The notes under the pieces were generated by a model. The model had not been told where the DNA came from and did no database searches. It was given only the letters and a program-made list of their open reading frames with translations. A stretch of DNA of 64,000 bases from positions 1,327,501 to 1,391,500 of the forward strand of contig CAMRHE010000068.1 in the NCBI GenBank assembly GCA_947044405.1. Direction: 5' to 3'. Within the stretch, counting starts at the first letter, position 1; each line of letters begins with the position of its first letter. The translations under genes and the position numbers were made by a program. Positions 22,371 to 36,300 of the stretch are shown piece after piece. This DNA is from Leptodactylus fallax. Taxonomy: Eukaryota > Chordata > Amphibia > Anura > Leptodactylidae.

Positions 22371-23110
22371 GGGCGGCGGAGGCAGCCACTGAGTGGACAG
22401 AACCAACGCTCATGAAAGTTTAGGCTGTGATCTAGAACATGGTGCTGTACTAGAGGTGCTGTGACCTGATGGGAGCTTGCTTGGTAGCAAATTATGGTAA
22501 ATTTTCATGAGTATTGGTTGGGTTCATATGACAGTTACATCCTCACGATGTAGGCGATGGGTTCACCATTAGTTTTCCCTACCTATTACGTCGACTTGAT
22601 GTAACTGGATAACACACATTACAGAGAACCGGGTGGCGGAGGCAGCCATTGAGCTGACGGAACTAATGGTCATGAAAATTTACTAAAACGTGGTGTAGTA
22701 CTAGAGGTTCTATGATCTGTACGTTGACCCTGAACCTGCTTGGTGCAAAATATGATAGATCTTCATGAGGATTAGTTGGGTTCACACAACGGTTGCCTAT
22801 GTAGGTGATGGCTTCACCAAAAGTTCTCCCTTCCTTCGTCGACATGATGGAGCTGGATCATCTAAATAATGGAGAATTAGGTGGCAGAGGCAGCCATCGA
22901 GTGGACAGAACCAATAGTCATGAAAATTTAGGCTATCCTCTAGAAGATTTTGATATATTAGGCGTTCTGTGACCCATGCAACGACGGGAACCTGCTTGAT
23001 AGCAAAATATGGTGGACTTTCATGAGGATTAGTTGGGCTCACACAATAGTTGCCTCCTTGCTATGTAAGTGATGGATTTCCCAAAAGTTCTCCCTTCCTT
23101 TACTCGACAT
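22371..23110. repeat. Three degenerate ~250-bp tandem units
   Basis: Blocks beginning near 22371, 22630 and 22872 share ggcggaggcagccat, gtggacagaacca, catgaaaatttaggct, ttcatgaggattagttggg and gatggcttcaccaaaagttc. They probably lie in the ANO1 3' UTR. Confidence 0.85.
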
Positions 23111-24058
23111 GACATAACTGGATCACACACACACACACACACGTTACGGAGAAACTCTTACAAAACTTACAGGAAAAAAAAAAATAAAAATTACAATAAC
23201 CATAAAATTTAGTGTCGTTGAGTGTAGCACTAACCACAAGGAGCGCCCCCCACAATCCATAGCACTTCATAGGTTAAACCAGGGGTCTCTGTCTCGTAGC
23301 CGGTCAGTGCTAGTTTACCGAGAGGAATAGAAGAGTCTGACCATAAACTTCACGTCAATAAATAGATTATAAAAAGATCCATACAAAGAAGAAAAAAAAA
23401 AAGGGAGTCTTTACATTGCATAGGTAGTGTCTAAAAAAATATCTTCTCTGCAAGCTTAACCCCTGTAGCGCTGGAGGATATGCTCCAGTCCGACAAAAAT
23501 TAAGGAAATTCTTCTCCACGTCCATAGGATTGGTGCAGCATAAAAAGACGGAGGATCTCAACGTCAGATTTGGCTACTGGAGGAGATCTCTTGTGTAGGC
23601 CGTGGAGACTCCGGGCAAGTTCACAGATTGCTCAGGAGGAATGTCAGCAGCAAGCTGTCCGTTCATAGACCCATGAGGTCCATCCATGAAGTCGTGCCCT
23701 TGTCCCATCCAAGCCTTACTTACAATAAAAGACAGAGTTGCAGCTTACGGTTATGCGGCTGCTTAGAATACTCCCCCCGCAAGTGACCCAGCAGAAGGCA
23801 CAATAGACTCAAGACAGAGGAAATACATTCTACTGCTACCGTGTAACATGCAGTGGTGACTCTGAAGTCATCGAGCCTGCCAAGAAATCCCCTGCCGCAC
23901 TGCTTGTCCCCAAGAGCATGGTCCTCTGGCCTCACAAGGTGGGAGCCAAGATAGGCTGCACAGACAATAGGCGGCCAAATACTCGAGAGTCAAATCTTGG
24001 AAGACCTTTCCGTCAGTGGAATGAATGCCCAAACAACGTGTCCTCCCGGTGACTTACT

Positions 24059-24322
24059 CTACGCGTCCACGCGGTTCGAGTACGCAGAGGCGGTGCTCCC
24101 CGTGTTGCTGCGCGAGAGTCTGGGGCTTTGGTTGTTGCAGTTTTCGCTTCTTTTCTTATCATGTTGCTCCTTCCAGGTTTCCAGCATTTGTAGCTTGCCC
24201 TGCTCCTCCTTCAAGAAGACCTCCACCATTAAGACTTTCTCCCTGTGGATCTGCTCGCTAATGTCTTTGGGAATGTCCGGGATTATCCAATCCACAAATT
24301 CGCTCATGAACATGACCAGATT
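24059..24322 (-). CDS. ano1: ANO1 last coding exon (helix 10 end, C-terminus, stop TAG)
   Basis: 264 bp, acceptor ccttctgttgcag. [20 protein letters not shown] and KVLMVE match human ANO1 well. The tail after LETWKEQ is Ser/Asn/Arg-rich and diverges from the human end. Confidence 0.96.
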   Translation of the reverse strand, partial: NLVMFMSEFVDWIIPDIPKDISEQIHREKVLMVEVFLKEEQGKLQMLETWKEQHDKKRSENCNNQSPRLSRSNTGSTASAYSNRVDA

Positions 24323-27300
24323 CTGCAACAGAAGGAGAGGACATGAGGTGAGGCGGAGAGTGCAGGTATGGAGACAGTATCCAAAAGAGATGGAAAGTTT
24401 AGGGTTAAATTAAAAAACGGCTTAGTAGACAAGGTAAATCATTCATTATTCATATCACACCACCAAGGAAAAGAAGGGCAAGATGTTCTATCTTTCCTTT
24501 CCTAATGAAATCTGGTCACCTCTCCCGACCTGTCTGTCATTCTGCATTAAATAACAATTCTGGAGTATCTTTTCTAAGAACTGTTCCTCTGTTATTCCTC
24601 TTGGAAATGGTTTAACAAATTAGTAACAAGATGAAAACATCCCCCTTATCAGCAGGGTGTGTCCCTACATAGTCTGACATAGGCAGCACTGGACAGTGTC
24701 AGACTATTCGGGTACAACCCCATTGATCTGGGGAAGAGGGATATATTTCCAGGAGAAATAAAGTAACACAAAATAGTTCAGAACAGAAGATGCTCCAAAA
24801 TTATGATATTTTTTTTTTTTTTTTTTTTTTTAACAGACATGTCAGGAGAGCCAAAAGATCCACTTAAAGGGAGTGTGTGTGAATTTGCGGCAATAACATT
24901 TACCAGCATGTTACTATTTCTACGGTTTTTGGCTTAGGTTTTTATGTCACAACACCCTAAAAGGAAAAATAGCTGCAAATTTTTCAAGAGAATCAGTCTC
25001 CTCTCCTGCCATGTCTGACTGCTACCTCTGACCCAACATACCTGAAATACTATGACGAAAGCCAATCTTGCAGCCAGAACGGCCCAGAACTCCTTCGTAA
25101 TATCATATTTATTCTCAGCCCATGGAGGTTCCCGGTAATCTTTGTATCTAGAGAAGAAAAGATTCCCACTCAGTGAGACACATCTGGTATATAGGGGGGT
25201 GCAGGGGAGACAAGACAGAGGTGGGCACAGCACAGCTACCTGCAGATCTCCACTGGGTAGGTTACTTCATGCTCTATGTTTGGCCCGGTACCAGTTTTAA
25301 AGTCACTGACATTAAAGTAAGCGAGTGTGTTGTTGAGAAAGCCATGCATGGTGCCATCTGGACTGTACATGTAGAGGTACACGAGGCGTGGGATGAAGTC
25401 AGAGGTGAAGGAGATCACAAAGGCCTGGGTGGGAATGACAAATGAGAGGAATTAAATATATGGCAAATTTGAGCACAAGCTTCCCTGGTGACTTCCTATA
25501 GGGCAAAGACCATAGGCACCACCTTTGACTTCATCTGATCGGCGCCGACACCCTGAGCATTTTAAAGTTTTATTTATCCAAATCCGGTCAGTTATTCCAA
25601 AGATATGAGACCCTTTAGTGTTGATGCAGATAAGGGTCTACTAGCCAAGTGGGCGATAACACTGCAAGACAAAGTACACAGAGTCTCCACACCCATAGAA
25701 ACCAGTCTTACCCCCCACTTGGCTAGTAGACCATAATCTGCATCAACACTAAACAGGCTTATATCTTTGGAATAGCTGCACAGAATTGGATAAACAAAAC
25801 AGGCAATGTTCATGGTGACGGTGACAATCAGATGAGGTATGGTATCGGGCTATTCAGATATGGCGACAGGTCTTTTTAAAGGGGTATTAGGTAATTCTTC
25901 ATTCCCCCATGTGGTGGCGCTGCAGGGATTTTAAACACTTGCAACCAAGTTTCTCTACTGATTACATCTGATCGCTGAAGATCTTCCCAACAGGGTATAG
26001 CATAAAAAAAAATAATAAATACATTTTATTTATATATATATATTGTAGAAAATAAAAAAAATGATCAAAAATTCCTAAATTATATGTTTAGCATAAAAAC
26101 TTATATCAAAAATAGGTTATTGATGGTGTTCCCTTTAAGGTAAAAAGCAAATTGAAAGACTTATGGGGGCTTTACAGGAGTCTCATAGTTAGTGTTTCTA
26201 AAGTCTACGTTATAAGTCAGAGGACAGTATAATGCCGTATATCAGGGGGAAGAATGTAGCAGCACAGATGGTGTCTTGGCTATGAAAACGTATCTGTTAT
26301 ATGGCAGCACATGAAAGCGATATTGGGTTATTTATGAACGTCTACAGAAAGTGGAGACCTTAGGAGGACGAGCTTCATGGAGAACTCCCCCCAATAGTCC
26401 TATTTCTGATTGGAAACCCCACTAGATGCCCGAATATGGACAGACGATCACTGGTCTGTTATTTACAGCACGCTGACAACCTGACTACCTGCGGGACAGA
26501 CTCGCCTGTTCAATTCCCTACCGGTCTGTAATTCACACCTTATCCTTGGGTTCTCTTTGTAACCTGTTAACCCACTATTATAAATGTTGATATGGAGAGT
26601 ACCCACAGCGTGACATCACTTACATTTATTATCACCGCCAGCTTTCCAATCCCTCTCAGAATATTATACCAAATACCTGCAAAGAAACAGCAATTATTAG
26701 TCGTTGCTAGATCAAAGCGCCCCCTAGGTCTCAAAAAATGCAGGATCATTTTAATTGTTTATTTTTACACAAAGTTCCAAAACCCCTGCACAGAATCATA
26801 TAAAATTCTGGCTTCCTGCTTCCACCACTAGGGGGAGATCAGGAGCTTACTGCATACTGTGGTGCTATTGAGTGCAATGTGTAAACAGTCTGCAGTAATC
26901 TCCCCCTAGTGGTAGCTGCAGGTAGCCAGATTGCTTTTATCGTGTTTTAAGCAGATTTTGATAATTTTATCAGAAATTCAATATAAATATAAAGTATAAA
27001 AATAATCTACACAAGTAGAAGCTGTATACTGCATGCATCAAAGTAGCAAAATTGCAGATATTTTCGGTAATAGTTACATTGGAATATTACAGGTTAATAC
27101 CTGTAGGGTCAGACTGAGCAGTCCGGTAGGGTCAGGGGCCTTCTGTTCATTGCTTGAAGCAGGAATGGAGAAGTAAACTCTAACTAGGTGCCCCATAATA
27201 GCCGCATGGGCCATCTGTTAGAAAAACAAACATATTGCCAAATACCCAGCAACTTGGGCAAAAACAGAGCTTGGCAACTTTTCTGGTATCCCACGAGCTG

Positions 27301-30300
27301 GCCATCAGATGTGAAACCTATCGCAGCATTGTGTCTGGATTTATTACCAGGCATGTTCACTATGAGAGCTGTGACGACAGCTAGGGCCAAGCAAACACTG
27401 CAGATCCCGGAGAACAGAGATCCTTCTGATAGTGTGACACTTTATTAATAGCCATGGGTGCAAGTTATGTAAAGTGTTGCGTGTAGTTTACGCAGAGTCA
27501 GGCCTGGAGGCGACAGGGAACATTCTCCTGCTAAACCCTTCACAATCTCCAGCTGGATGTTCCTCAGCTCCAGGACAAGTATCTCCGAGGCTGCTGTCTT
27601 GTTTAAGGGTATCGCTAGGAGGAAAGGAGTTTTGGTGGGGTAAGTTCCCTGGGTGCCCTCTGCCCTGGCCTGGGATACACATACCTATCTCAAGAAGAGG
27701 GGTTGGAGACTCCTGTGCCACAGCCAATGTTTGCAGACATGTGTGTGACTGCCTTCATTCATTTCAATGGGAGTTTCGACAATAGCCGAGCACACACTAC
27801 TATGTGCCATTTCCATTTATGCAGGAGAGGGGCCTTGGGGCCCGCTGAGGCACCAGGGCCCATGTGCAACGGCAACATCTACATCCCCTATAGCTACAAC
27901 CCTATTTGCGGATGATGTATCCCAGGGGCGTAACTAAAGGCTCACGGGTCCCCCTGAGCAATAACTATCAGCTGCATCCCATCCGTATATTTTAGAATTT
28001 TACATTTCCCTTTCTTTCTCTATAACGCCATGAATACTTGCCACAACATGTCTGTGCACATCATTCCCATGTTTCTTATGTGCCCCCCACATAACCATTC
28101 CCCCTTTTGTACCAGTCTCCCCCACATTATACCTCTGACAATATATATATGCTACTGACCAAGTGCTAGTTTTGCTATTAAAGGGGTTAATTTTCTCCTT
28201 TCTGAGAGTGGAAGGTTGTGTATCATAAATCTTCTCACTCCAGTGCACCAGAGAGCAGGGGGGATAAATTTATGATACACAGACTGCCAGACATCAAAGA
28301 AGTTTATCCAGCCATAGTGTGGTGAGGGTGACCTGTGGGCCCCCATGAGCTTCTGGGCCTGGTCGCAGCTGCATCCACTGTGACCCCTATAGTTACACCA
28401 GTGATGTACCCCAAAAAATAACAGATTGCTGCAGTTTCTACAAATATGTATATTAAAATACTCATCAGGCTCTGCTACATACATAATACATCCCATCAAG
28501 GCAGCACCATGCCGCTACTCTATACTGTGACGTACCAATGTCTTTTGCTCTGACAGCCACAGGTCTTCTGAGCTCAGTGATGAATTTTTTGGCGTCCAGT
28601 CTTATTTCAATGATGTTGTTCAGTAAAGCAAAGAGAGGAGCCAGGGGGAAGGAGGCGACAAACAAGGTGACGAATCCAAACTGGATAACTGTGGAGAGGG
28701 ACAAAAGACAGTGAATCGAATGGATCGAATCTGTGAACAAAGAGTTAACTATAACTAGTAATGCAGGAGAAATGTGCCACCCTTGTCCACAGGCTGTGAG
28801 TAGTACTGCAGTGGAGATGTATTCACTTCAATGAAGCTGAGCTGAAATATCAGACCCAACCCATGGACAGGTGTGGCGCCATTTCACGAAAAAAAAGCAG
28901 CCGGCCAGTAAGATAACAATTCTTTCACATACTCATTTCCATATACTCTGGAGTAAGTCCGGCAAAAGGTTCCAGGTCATAATCCAATTCATAGCGCTGC
29001 TTCTTCTTCACTTGCTCCTCGTGGTCCATGTAGGTCTGTCGCCTCGACTTTAAGTATCGGATCAGCTTCTTCATCTTCCTAGAAGGGACAGTAGGAGAGA
29101 TTCATCACATTCAGGGCTGACTGCACCTACACGGGTTATATTAGGTTACCGAGCACTCACGGGATTCCTATCTCGAAGAGATTGTTCTGGATCAGCTGCT
29201 TCCCCAACATGATGATGCTCAGCTGGATGCACAGTTCCATTAAACAACCACCAGGGGCACACTGCAAAGAACCTGCACGTGAGTACATAGACCATCCTGC
29301 AGAATTACCGCCTACTACTAAGTGCATCATTCAACTTGTGCATGGCTTGGTGGTCTCAGCGCCAAGGCTGAACATCTTCTGACTCAGCTGATGCCCTCAA
29401 CTAGGCCAGCTGCCTGTCTAATTCCATTCCACTCCATTTCTCGGGCATACCTGATCCCATCAGCCCAACAGCTGAGGCCTCAGACCTCTAGGGATACGTA
29501 CCTCTTCCATTCTGAAGGAGCCAAATATGTAGAGGTAGTCCCCTGGACGTCCAATAAACCTAAAGAGAGGAGGAAAACAGTCTCCTTTAGGTCTTTTACC
29601 TCCATTTGTGCAAGGTGAGCAGAAAAAAACAGGCAGGCAATGCAAGCAAAACCACAGGAACAACACGTAGGTATGAATAAAGTGGTTGTAGTATGGACTT
29701 ATTCAGATTTGTGTATGAAAAAAAACCCAAACATATTTGCACATGTGTGTTCAGTCTGTATATCGGTGGAAGAGGCAGACTAGGAAGCCATCTGAGACTA
29801 TGGTCTCCAGTGGTGTCCAAGTCGGTTTCATCTGCAAAAAGTACTGCATGCTACTGTTGTAATGTGTGTTCAGCCAAAAATATGGCCATCTGAAGGAGCC
29901 CGAAAAAGTGTCCCCCAAGCAATGGGCTATAATCTGCGCAGAAACATGGTAGACATTGAAATCTGGTCGTACATGACACGCAGAGTTATCTAAAACAAGA
30001 TATTGGTTCTGGATAATTGATGATGGTCCCTAATGCAGGACCCTTTGCCCAATTAAAGGGGTTTTTTTTTCATGCAGCTCTCCATTCTCATAGAGGAGTG
30101 TCCTGAGTAGGGAACCCCCTTTATGTAGACTATAAGACCTACTAAGACGTGACAGGGATCACAAATTGGATCTATGAACATCAGGATTTTAAAGGTCTCT
30201 GAACCCAACACATCATAGGGCAGATATTTTCTGGACTCCCTCTCAGGTTAAGCAGTGTAATAGTAACCCTTTACTTACCGACCCTTGAAGAACGCAACGT

Positions 30301-33300
30301 AGAAGATGGGTGTGTAGGCATTGACAAACTTCAGAAGGAAGGCCTTGAATATCAAACGCTCTTCAAAAGTCTTGTCAGTTTTCGGAACCTCTGTCCAGAA
30401 CAAAACAAATGGATTGGATTAAGTCTAATGGAACCAGAAGCCAGGCGATATATGACTGTAGGAGAACAATATGGGCCAGTCAGATCTGCTCAGAACCTGA
30501 CTTTAACTGGTTGTGAGTCTTCGATATCTACAGCCTCTGGAACATACCCCAAGTAGAAACAGTGTTGAGCTCTGCAGCGGCCCCATTTAGAGGGTATATT
30601 GAGCGTACGGAACAAAAAAAAGTAAAGAGTATGGCTCCACACATGTATATATCTACTTACCGATCTGGGTCAGCCACCGCGCTATGCAGCCATAAACCTC
30701 ATCCAGAATCAGGATCACCACCAAGTTGATGATGACGGCCGTCGCAGTCACAGTCACCCTGACGTTAGCACGGGCAGAAGGGTTAGAACTCATGGCTAAT
30801 GCGGCCGCGGTGGAGACTCGATATACAATGACGCCAAAAACAATGGCAAAGGTCAAACCAACCTGGAGAAGAACCAGGAAAATATCAGAGCTGCAACTAT
30901 TATAGCTATAGGTTCCATATTGGACCATGAATTTGGAGTTGCCTAGGACAATATGTGAATGAAAGTTATAGGTTACTGTGGTGTTTGTAAAGGGTTAATT
31001 CTAAGTTTTTCGAGAAGATAATTTGACACACAATAATTAGCCATGCCCCAATAATAGTGGACCACGATAACTACTGATGAGTTGATGGCAATTATTGGAG
31101 CTAGGCTTTCCTTTGCTTAGGACCAAGATTCAGGTCACTCTGTATACCCTGTCCAAGCTTGGTGGCTTGTTGGCACCCTGCGGCTTTGGGGTACTTGAGC
31201 CATCAGCCCCCTTAATAGTAAAAGGAATCTTCACCACAAGACCTGTTAGGACTACCTGAGGGCGAAATATTGGGATATTACCACTTACCATGAAAATGAT
31301 GCCAACCAAATTGGTGACGTAGGCTGGAACCCTGTCCCTCCAGGTCAGCTTTTCCTTTTCAGTCTAAAATGCATTGGAGAAAGAACAAAAAAAAAAAAAA
31401 AAAAATTTACTGCGACATCACGGGAGAGTATAAGCTACAGGTAGAGGAGATCCGAATGTGAACACAGACAAGGCGGATGAAGCGTCACTGGACCACAGGC
31501 ACACAGGAGTCAGTGTCTGGGGTCACACATCTGTTTAAGGATGTACAAGGGAACCCAGTGTTGCTTGACAAAATAAAAAATTTGCAATGTTTTTATTCAT
31601 CTTGGATTGTTCCAAAAAATGCAAAAAAGTCCGATTACAATAAATCTGTGTTATACAGACCATTTTATCTGCAAATCCTGTTTCGACTGTGGGCCTGATG
31701 ACCCTATATAGCAGCATTATAGGGATATATAGTACTGTGACTGTCGGTCATTAGACCCATGGTCAGATGGGATTTGCGGCTGAGTGTGTGAATCCAGAAT
31801 AAAGATCCTGGGCTCTCCACAAGCTGAGGCTACAATAGTCTTTCCCAACTTGTGGTTCTCCAGCTGTTGCAATACTACAACTCCCACCATGGCCTGATAG
31901 ATGTATACCACAGGTTGAACCTGGCTTCGGGGTTCGGGACCTGGCTCTACACCAACGGATGGACCATGAATTGCTTGTATCGGCTACTGATTGATCTAAT
32001 TTTCAAGACTAAGACTAGTTAGCCACATATTCTTAGCAACGTGTCATTGATATAACTGGGAACGTTCTATGTATAGGCGGCCATAGACATACTGGGAACT
32101 CAAGGTACTGGTCACTAAAACCACTGGGAATTTTGTTGTGGAAATTTGTTACGTCCGCCATTAATTTTTTTTTTTTTTTTTACAAAAATTCTCCTTAAAA
32201 ATTGGTTAAAGACAATATATGGAGTAGAAAACCCCTTTCTAAACACTAAGGCTACAAGAACATGACCCCATAATGGACACTGAAGACGGATGAAACGGTC
32301 AGTTTTTCACGTCCATGTTCCATCCATGGTTCACATATTTTTTTATCCACTTTTTGGCCAATGTGTGCGTTTTTAACATACATTTTGCATTAGTTAACGG
32401 ATTTACTTTATTATATTTTTTTTTGTTAACCCAACCCACTGACGAGTATTTAACGAATATAAAAATGGTTGTTAAAAACTGACCCTCTGCAAAAGGCTAA
32501 ACCCCACCGCTAGCCCCCTCAGCTTTAAATTCCAGAGTTCCCAGTTATGTCAATAGGTCACCACCAGCAATGGGAGAGGGGAACGTTAGCAATGAGCCGT
32601 AATATTGGGGTTATAATAGATTAAGAGTAGACAACACTAGAGCAGTCCCCTCGTACATGGTGCAGCATGCTCACAAACACAAAACTGAGACATTCCATAC
32701 AACGTGCAGCAAAACAGAGCCAACGGGAGTGATGAGGAGCCATGTATCGACTGGGTGGTGGGGGAAGGTGGACACAGAGGTGATATTAAAATGGAAAAAA
32801 AAAACAAAAACAAAAAAAAACTAAGCAGCCCGAGGGGATCATTCATCAGCTCCATGCCATAGGCCTCGAGGCTCGCCCTCCACTGCCTGGCATTGGGAAG
32901 CATTCCTGCGCTCAAATAATCCCCTCAGTATGCCAAACACAGTCAACCACGGTGTCGTCTCAATAGACGAAATCTTAACCCTGCTAATTGGGTGTAACAT
33001 GTACCAATTTCACCCCAGCCATGGCTGTCTTAACTCTCTGCCTCCACTTGTTTGTGGTCTCCTCAGGAACAGGCGGATGCTTCTGAAGGCATTTGAAGGA
33101 AACAAAAAGGACCATGCGATAGTGTTATAAAGCATCGTTCAATCAGCAGCAATGAATGAGAAAAAACGTGTGTGTGCACTGCCCCCAGATTATCCCAGGC
33201 CAAGCTAGGAACTGCATACACACTGACCGAATGGTCATGATATGTAGACTAGACTCACATCTCCGGTCAGAACTTAAAAGAGGAACTGTCAATTGTCAGA

Positions 33301-36300
33301 ATATGTCAGTTTTAGGATTTCCTATAATAAAATAATTCTGAGCCATTTGCCGATTAGGTTTCCAGGAGGAATAACAGAGAAACAACACAACATAAGAGTG
33401 ATAAGAAAAGATGCTCCAGAACTGTCAGGCCGATCAACTATTTGAAGATGCTGCATCCTCTTCTGTACTTACCAAGCACAGCATTGTACATTGTATAGTG
33501 GCTGTGCTTGGTATTGCAGTTCAGCCCCATTCACTTGAATGGGACTGAGCTGTTGGACAGGTCATGTGTACAATGAACATGATGTCACATGGTACACAGA
33601 TTTTGTACCGATACCCATTCACATGGGTCCATGAAAATATACTTGTCCAATCCATGAGAAATAGAGCTTGTTCTACAGTATCATCTCACAGATCACAGAC
33701 AACAAGCAACTGAGAAATTAGGTTAACCGTTATCTGAATAGAGCCAAACTGGCCCAATCTCAGCCTGTGTAATAGGGCCTTAAGACAAACTTGGTCACCC
33801 ATAGCAACCAATCAGAGCTAAGCTTTTATTTGTTAAATGGCTCTGGAAAAATGAAAGCTACGCTGTGACTGGTTGCCATAGGTAACAAAGCCCACAGCAT
33901 TGTTAATTTATATAACTGTGGCCTAGTCTATGGGTTTCCCACAACCAAGGCCTAGTCTATGGGTTTCTATGGGTTTGCATAACTGAGGCCTAATCTATGG
34001 ATTTCCATAATCGAGGCCTAGTCGATTTGTTTCCCACAACTGAGGTCTAGTCTATGGGTTTCCATAATCAAGGCCTAGGAGTCACCTACCGGGAAAAACC
34101 CATTTTGGTAAACCAGGTAGACAGCACACATCTAAATGGAGACTTGCGCCCACGTGTACCCAGCTTTGTCCACTTGAGTCTATGGACGTTCTCATTTATG
34201 CAACTAACATGTGGTTTTTCATACAGACATTAGGTGGGACTAGTCTTCCAATACGTCAGGCCCTACACCTATAAGGCAGTTCTACTATATCCCATGGAAA
34301 CCCCTTTAATGAAATATGGGCCCACCAAGGAAAATGAAGCCAGTTCCTAGAGGCCAGTGATGGTCGGGACAGTACACACGCTCATTCAATATCTGTCATA
34401 CAGATACAGCAGTAAGGCAGCTGGAGACAGAAGAAGATATTAAACCAGTTATGCGTCATGGAGAAAAGTTATTTTGCATAAGAGAAGGGCTACAAAGCGA
34501 ATGGTGGGCGTGCGACAAAAGATCGCAATATTGTGCTGCTACCCTAGTCTTTGATGTTGTTGCGTTGAGACCTGTGGGACAAAGCGCCAAGACCACCGGC
34601 CGAAATCCAAACCACATTTACCATCAATATTAGCGGTGTAACATTGCAATCTTATGTCTTGTGCCCACACATTGCCATGTAATCCATAAAGGTCAATTCA
34701 CATGTGGCAGATGTAACACAGAAATTGCTGCAATGGATAATCTGTTCCATTCATGGGGTTGTTTTGGCGGTAAACACACGGATTTCTGCAAGCTTCACTC
34801 AGATGAATGGGACAGTTTCAGAAATTTCTGCAACGAGTCTGCTGCGTGTGAATTCGCCCAGTATAGTTCTACAGTTCTATTGGTTCAGATTTACAGTATT
34901 TGAGTGAAGGTTAGTAACATGCTACTACTCTACATATGAAGTACACGGAGCAGACCAGTGACACAGCATGGTAATAGGAGACACGGGAGGACAATAGCGC
35001 CATTGCCTTCACTTACAGGTTACCCGATCTCAGGTTTGTGGATCAGATTGACTTTAGAATAAAACAAACCATTGTGTACAGGTGGACGCTGCACAAACAC
35101 GGCCATACACAACAGGAGCGCGACTGCCTTAGGATTGGGTTACAGGACGTAAGGCTAATCACAACTACAGGGCGAGCGACGCAGCGACGAAAATTACATG
35201 ATTTATTTATGCAGATGGAATATACAATAATCACCTTAGATCGACATGTATCCGGCCTCAGATTTGGCCAGGAAGGTTTATCCTAGTAATTCCAGATAGT
35301 GGTAGCGCTACCGAGAAACTTCATAGGTGACAAATATCGTTCATAGATCCTGTTAAATATTCTCTAGCCACAGAATACATGATAAATATACAGTACAGAC
35401 CAAAAGTTTGGACACACCTTCTCATTCCAAGAGTTTTCTGTATTTTCATGACTATAAAAATTGTAGATTCACACTGAAGGCATCAAAACTTTGAATTAAC
35501 ACATGTGGAATTATATACTTAACAAAAAAGTGTGAAACAACTGAAAATATGTCTTATATTCTAGGTTCTTCAAAGTAGCCACCTTTTCCTTTGATTACTG
35601 CTTTGCACACTCTTGGCATTCTCTTGATGAGCTTCAAGAGGTAGTCACCTGAAATGGTTTTCACTTCACAGGTGTGCCCTGTCAGGTTTAATAAGTGGGA
35701 TTTCTTGCCTTATAAATGGGGTTGGGACCATCAGTTGTGTTGTTCAGAAGTCAGGTGGATACACAGCTGATAGTCCTACTGAATGGAGTGTTAGAATTTG
35801 TATTATGGCAAGAAAAAAGCTGCTAAGTAAAGAAAAACGAGTGGCCATCATTACTTTAAGAAATGAAGGTCAGTCAGTCCAAAAAATTGGGAAAACTTTG
35901 AAAGTGTCCCCAAGTGCAGTGGCCAAAACCATCAAGCGCTACAAAGAAACTGGCTCACATGAGGACCGCCCCAGGAAAGGAAGACCAAGAGTCACCTCTG
36001 CTGCGGAGGATAAGTTCATCCGAGTCACCAGCCTCAGAAATCGCAGGTTAACAGCAGCTCAGATTAGAGACCAGGTCAATGCCACACAGAGTTCTAGCAG
36101 CAGACACATCTCTACAACAGCTGTTAAGAGGAGACTGTGTGAAGCAGGCCTTCATGGTAAAATAGCTGCTAGGAAACCACTGCTAAGGACAGGCAACAAG
36201 CAGAAGAGACTTGTTTGGGCTAAAGAACACAAGGAATGGACATTAGACCTGTGGAAATCTGTGCTTTGGTCTGATGAGTCCAAATTTGAGATCTTTGGTT

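Larger units (their letters stand above)
21386..24058 (-). other. Probable ANO1 3' UTR and downstream flank
   Basis: On the minus strand this follows the ANO1 stop codon. Overlapping AATAAA signals lie at 21519-21528, about 2.5 kb downstream; how much of the span is transcribed is inferred. It contains the ~250-bp triplicated block at 22371-23110 and a (CA)n run at 23126-23141. No other gene seen. Confidence 0.5.

Noticed and set aside
23126..23141. CA run considered as a larger microsatellite or CRISPR-like spacing
   Set aside because: A simple dinucleotide run of only eight units; no CRISPR or array structure, as expected for a vertebrate.
29596..29820. Minus-strand hydrophobic frame in an ANO1 intron
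   Set aside because: It does not match any ANO1 helix and has no phase-compatible splice sites with the neighbouring exons.
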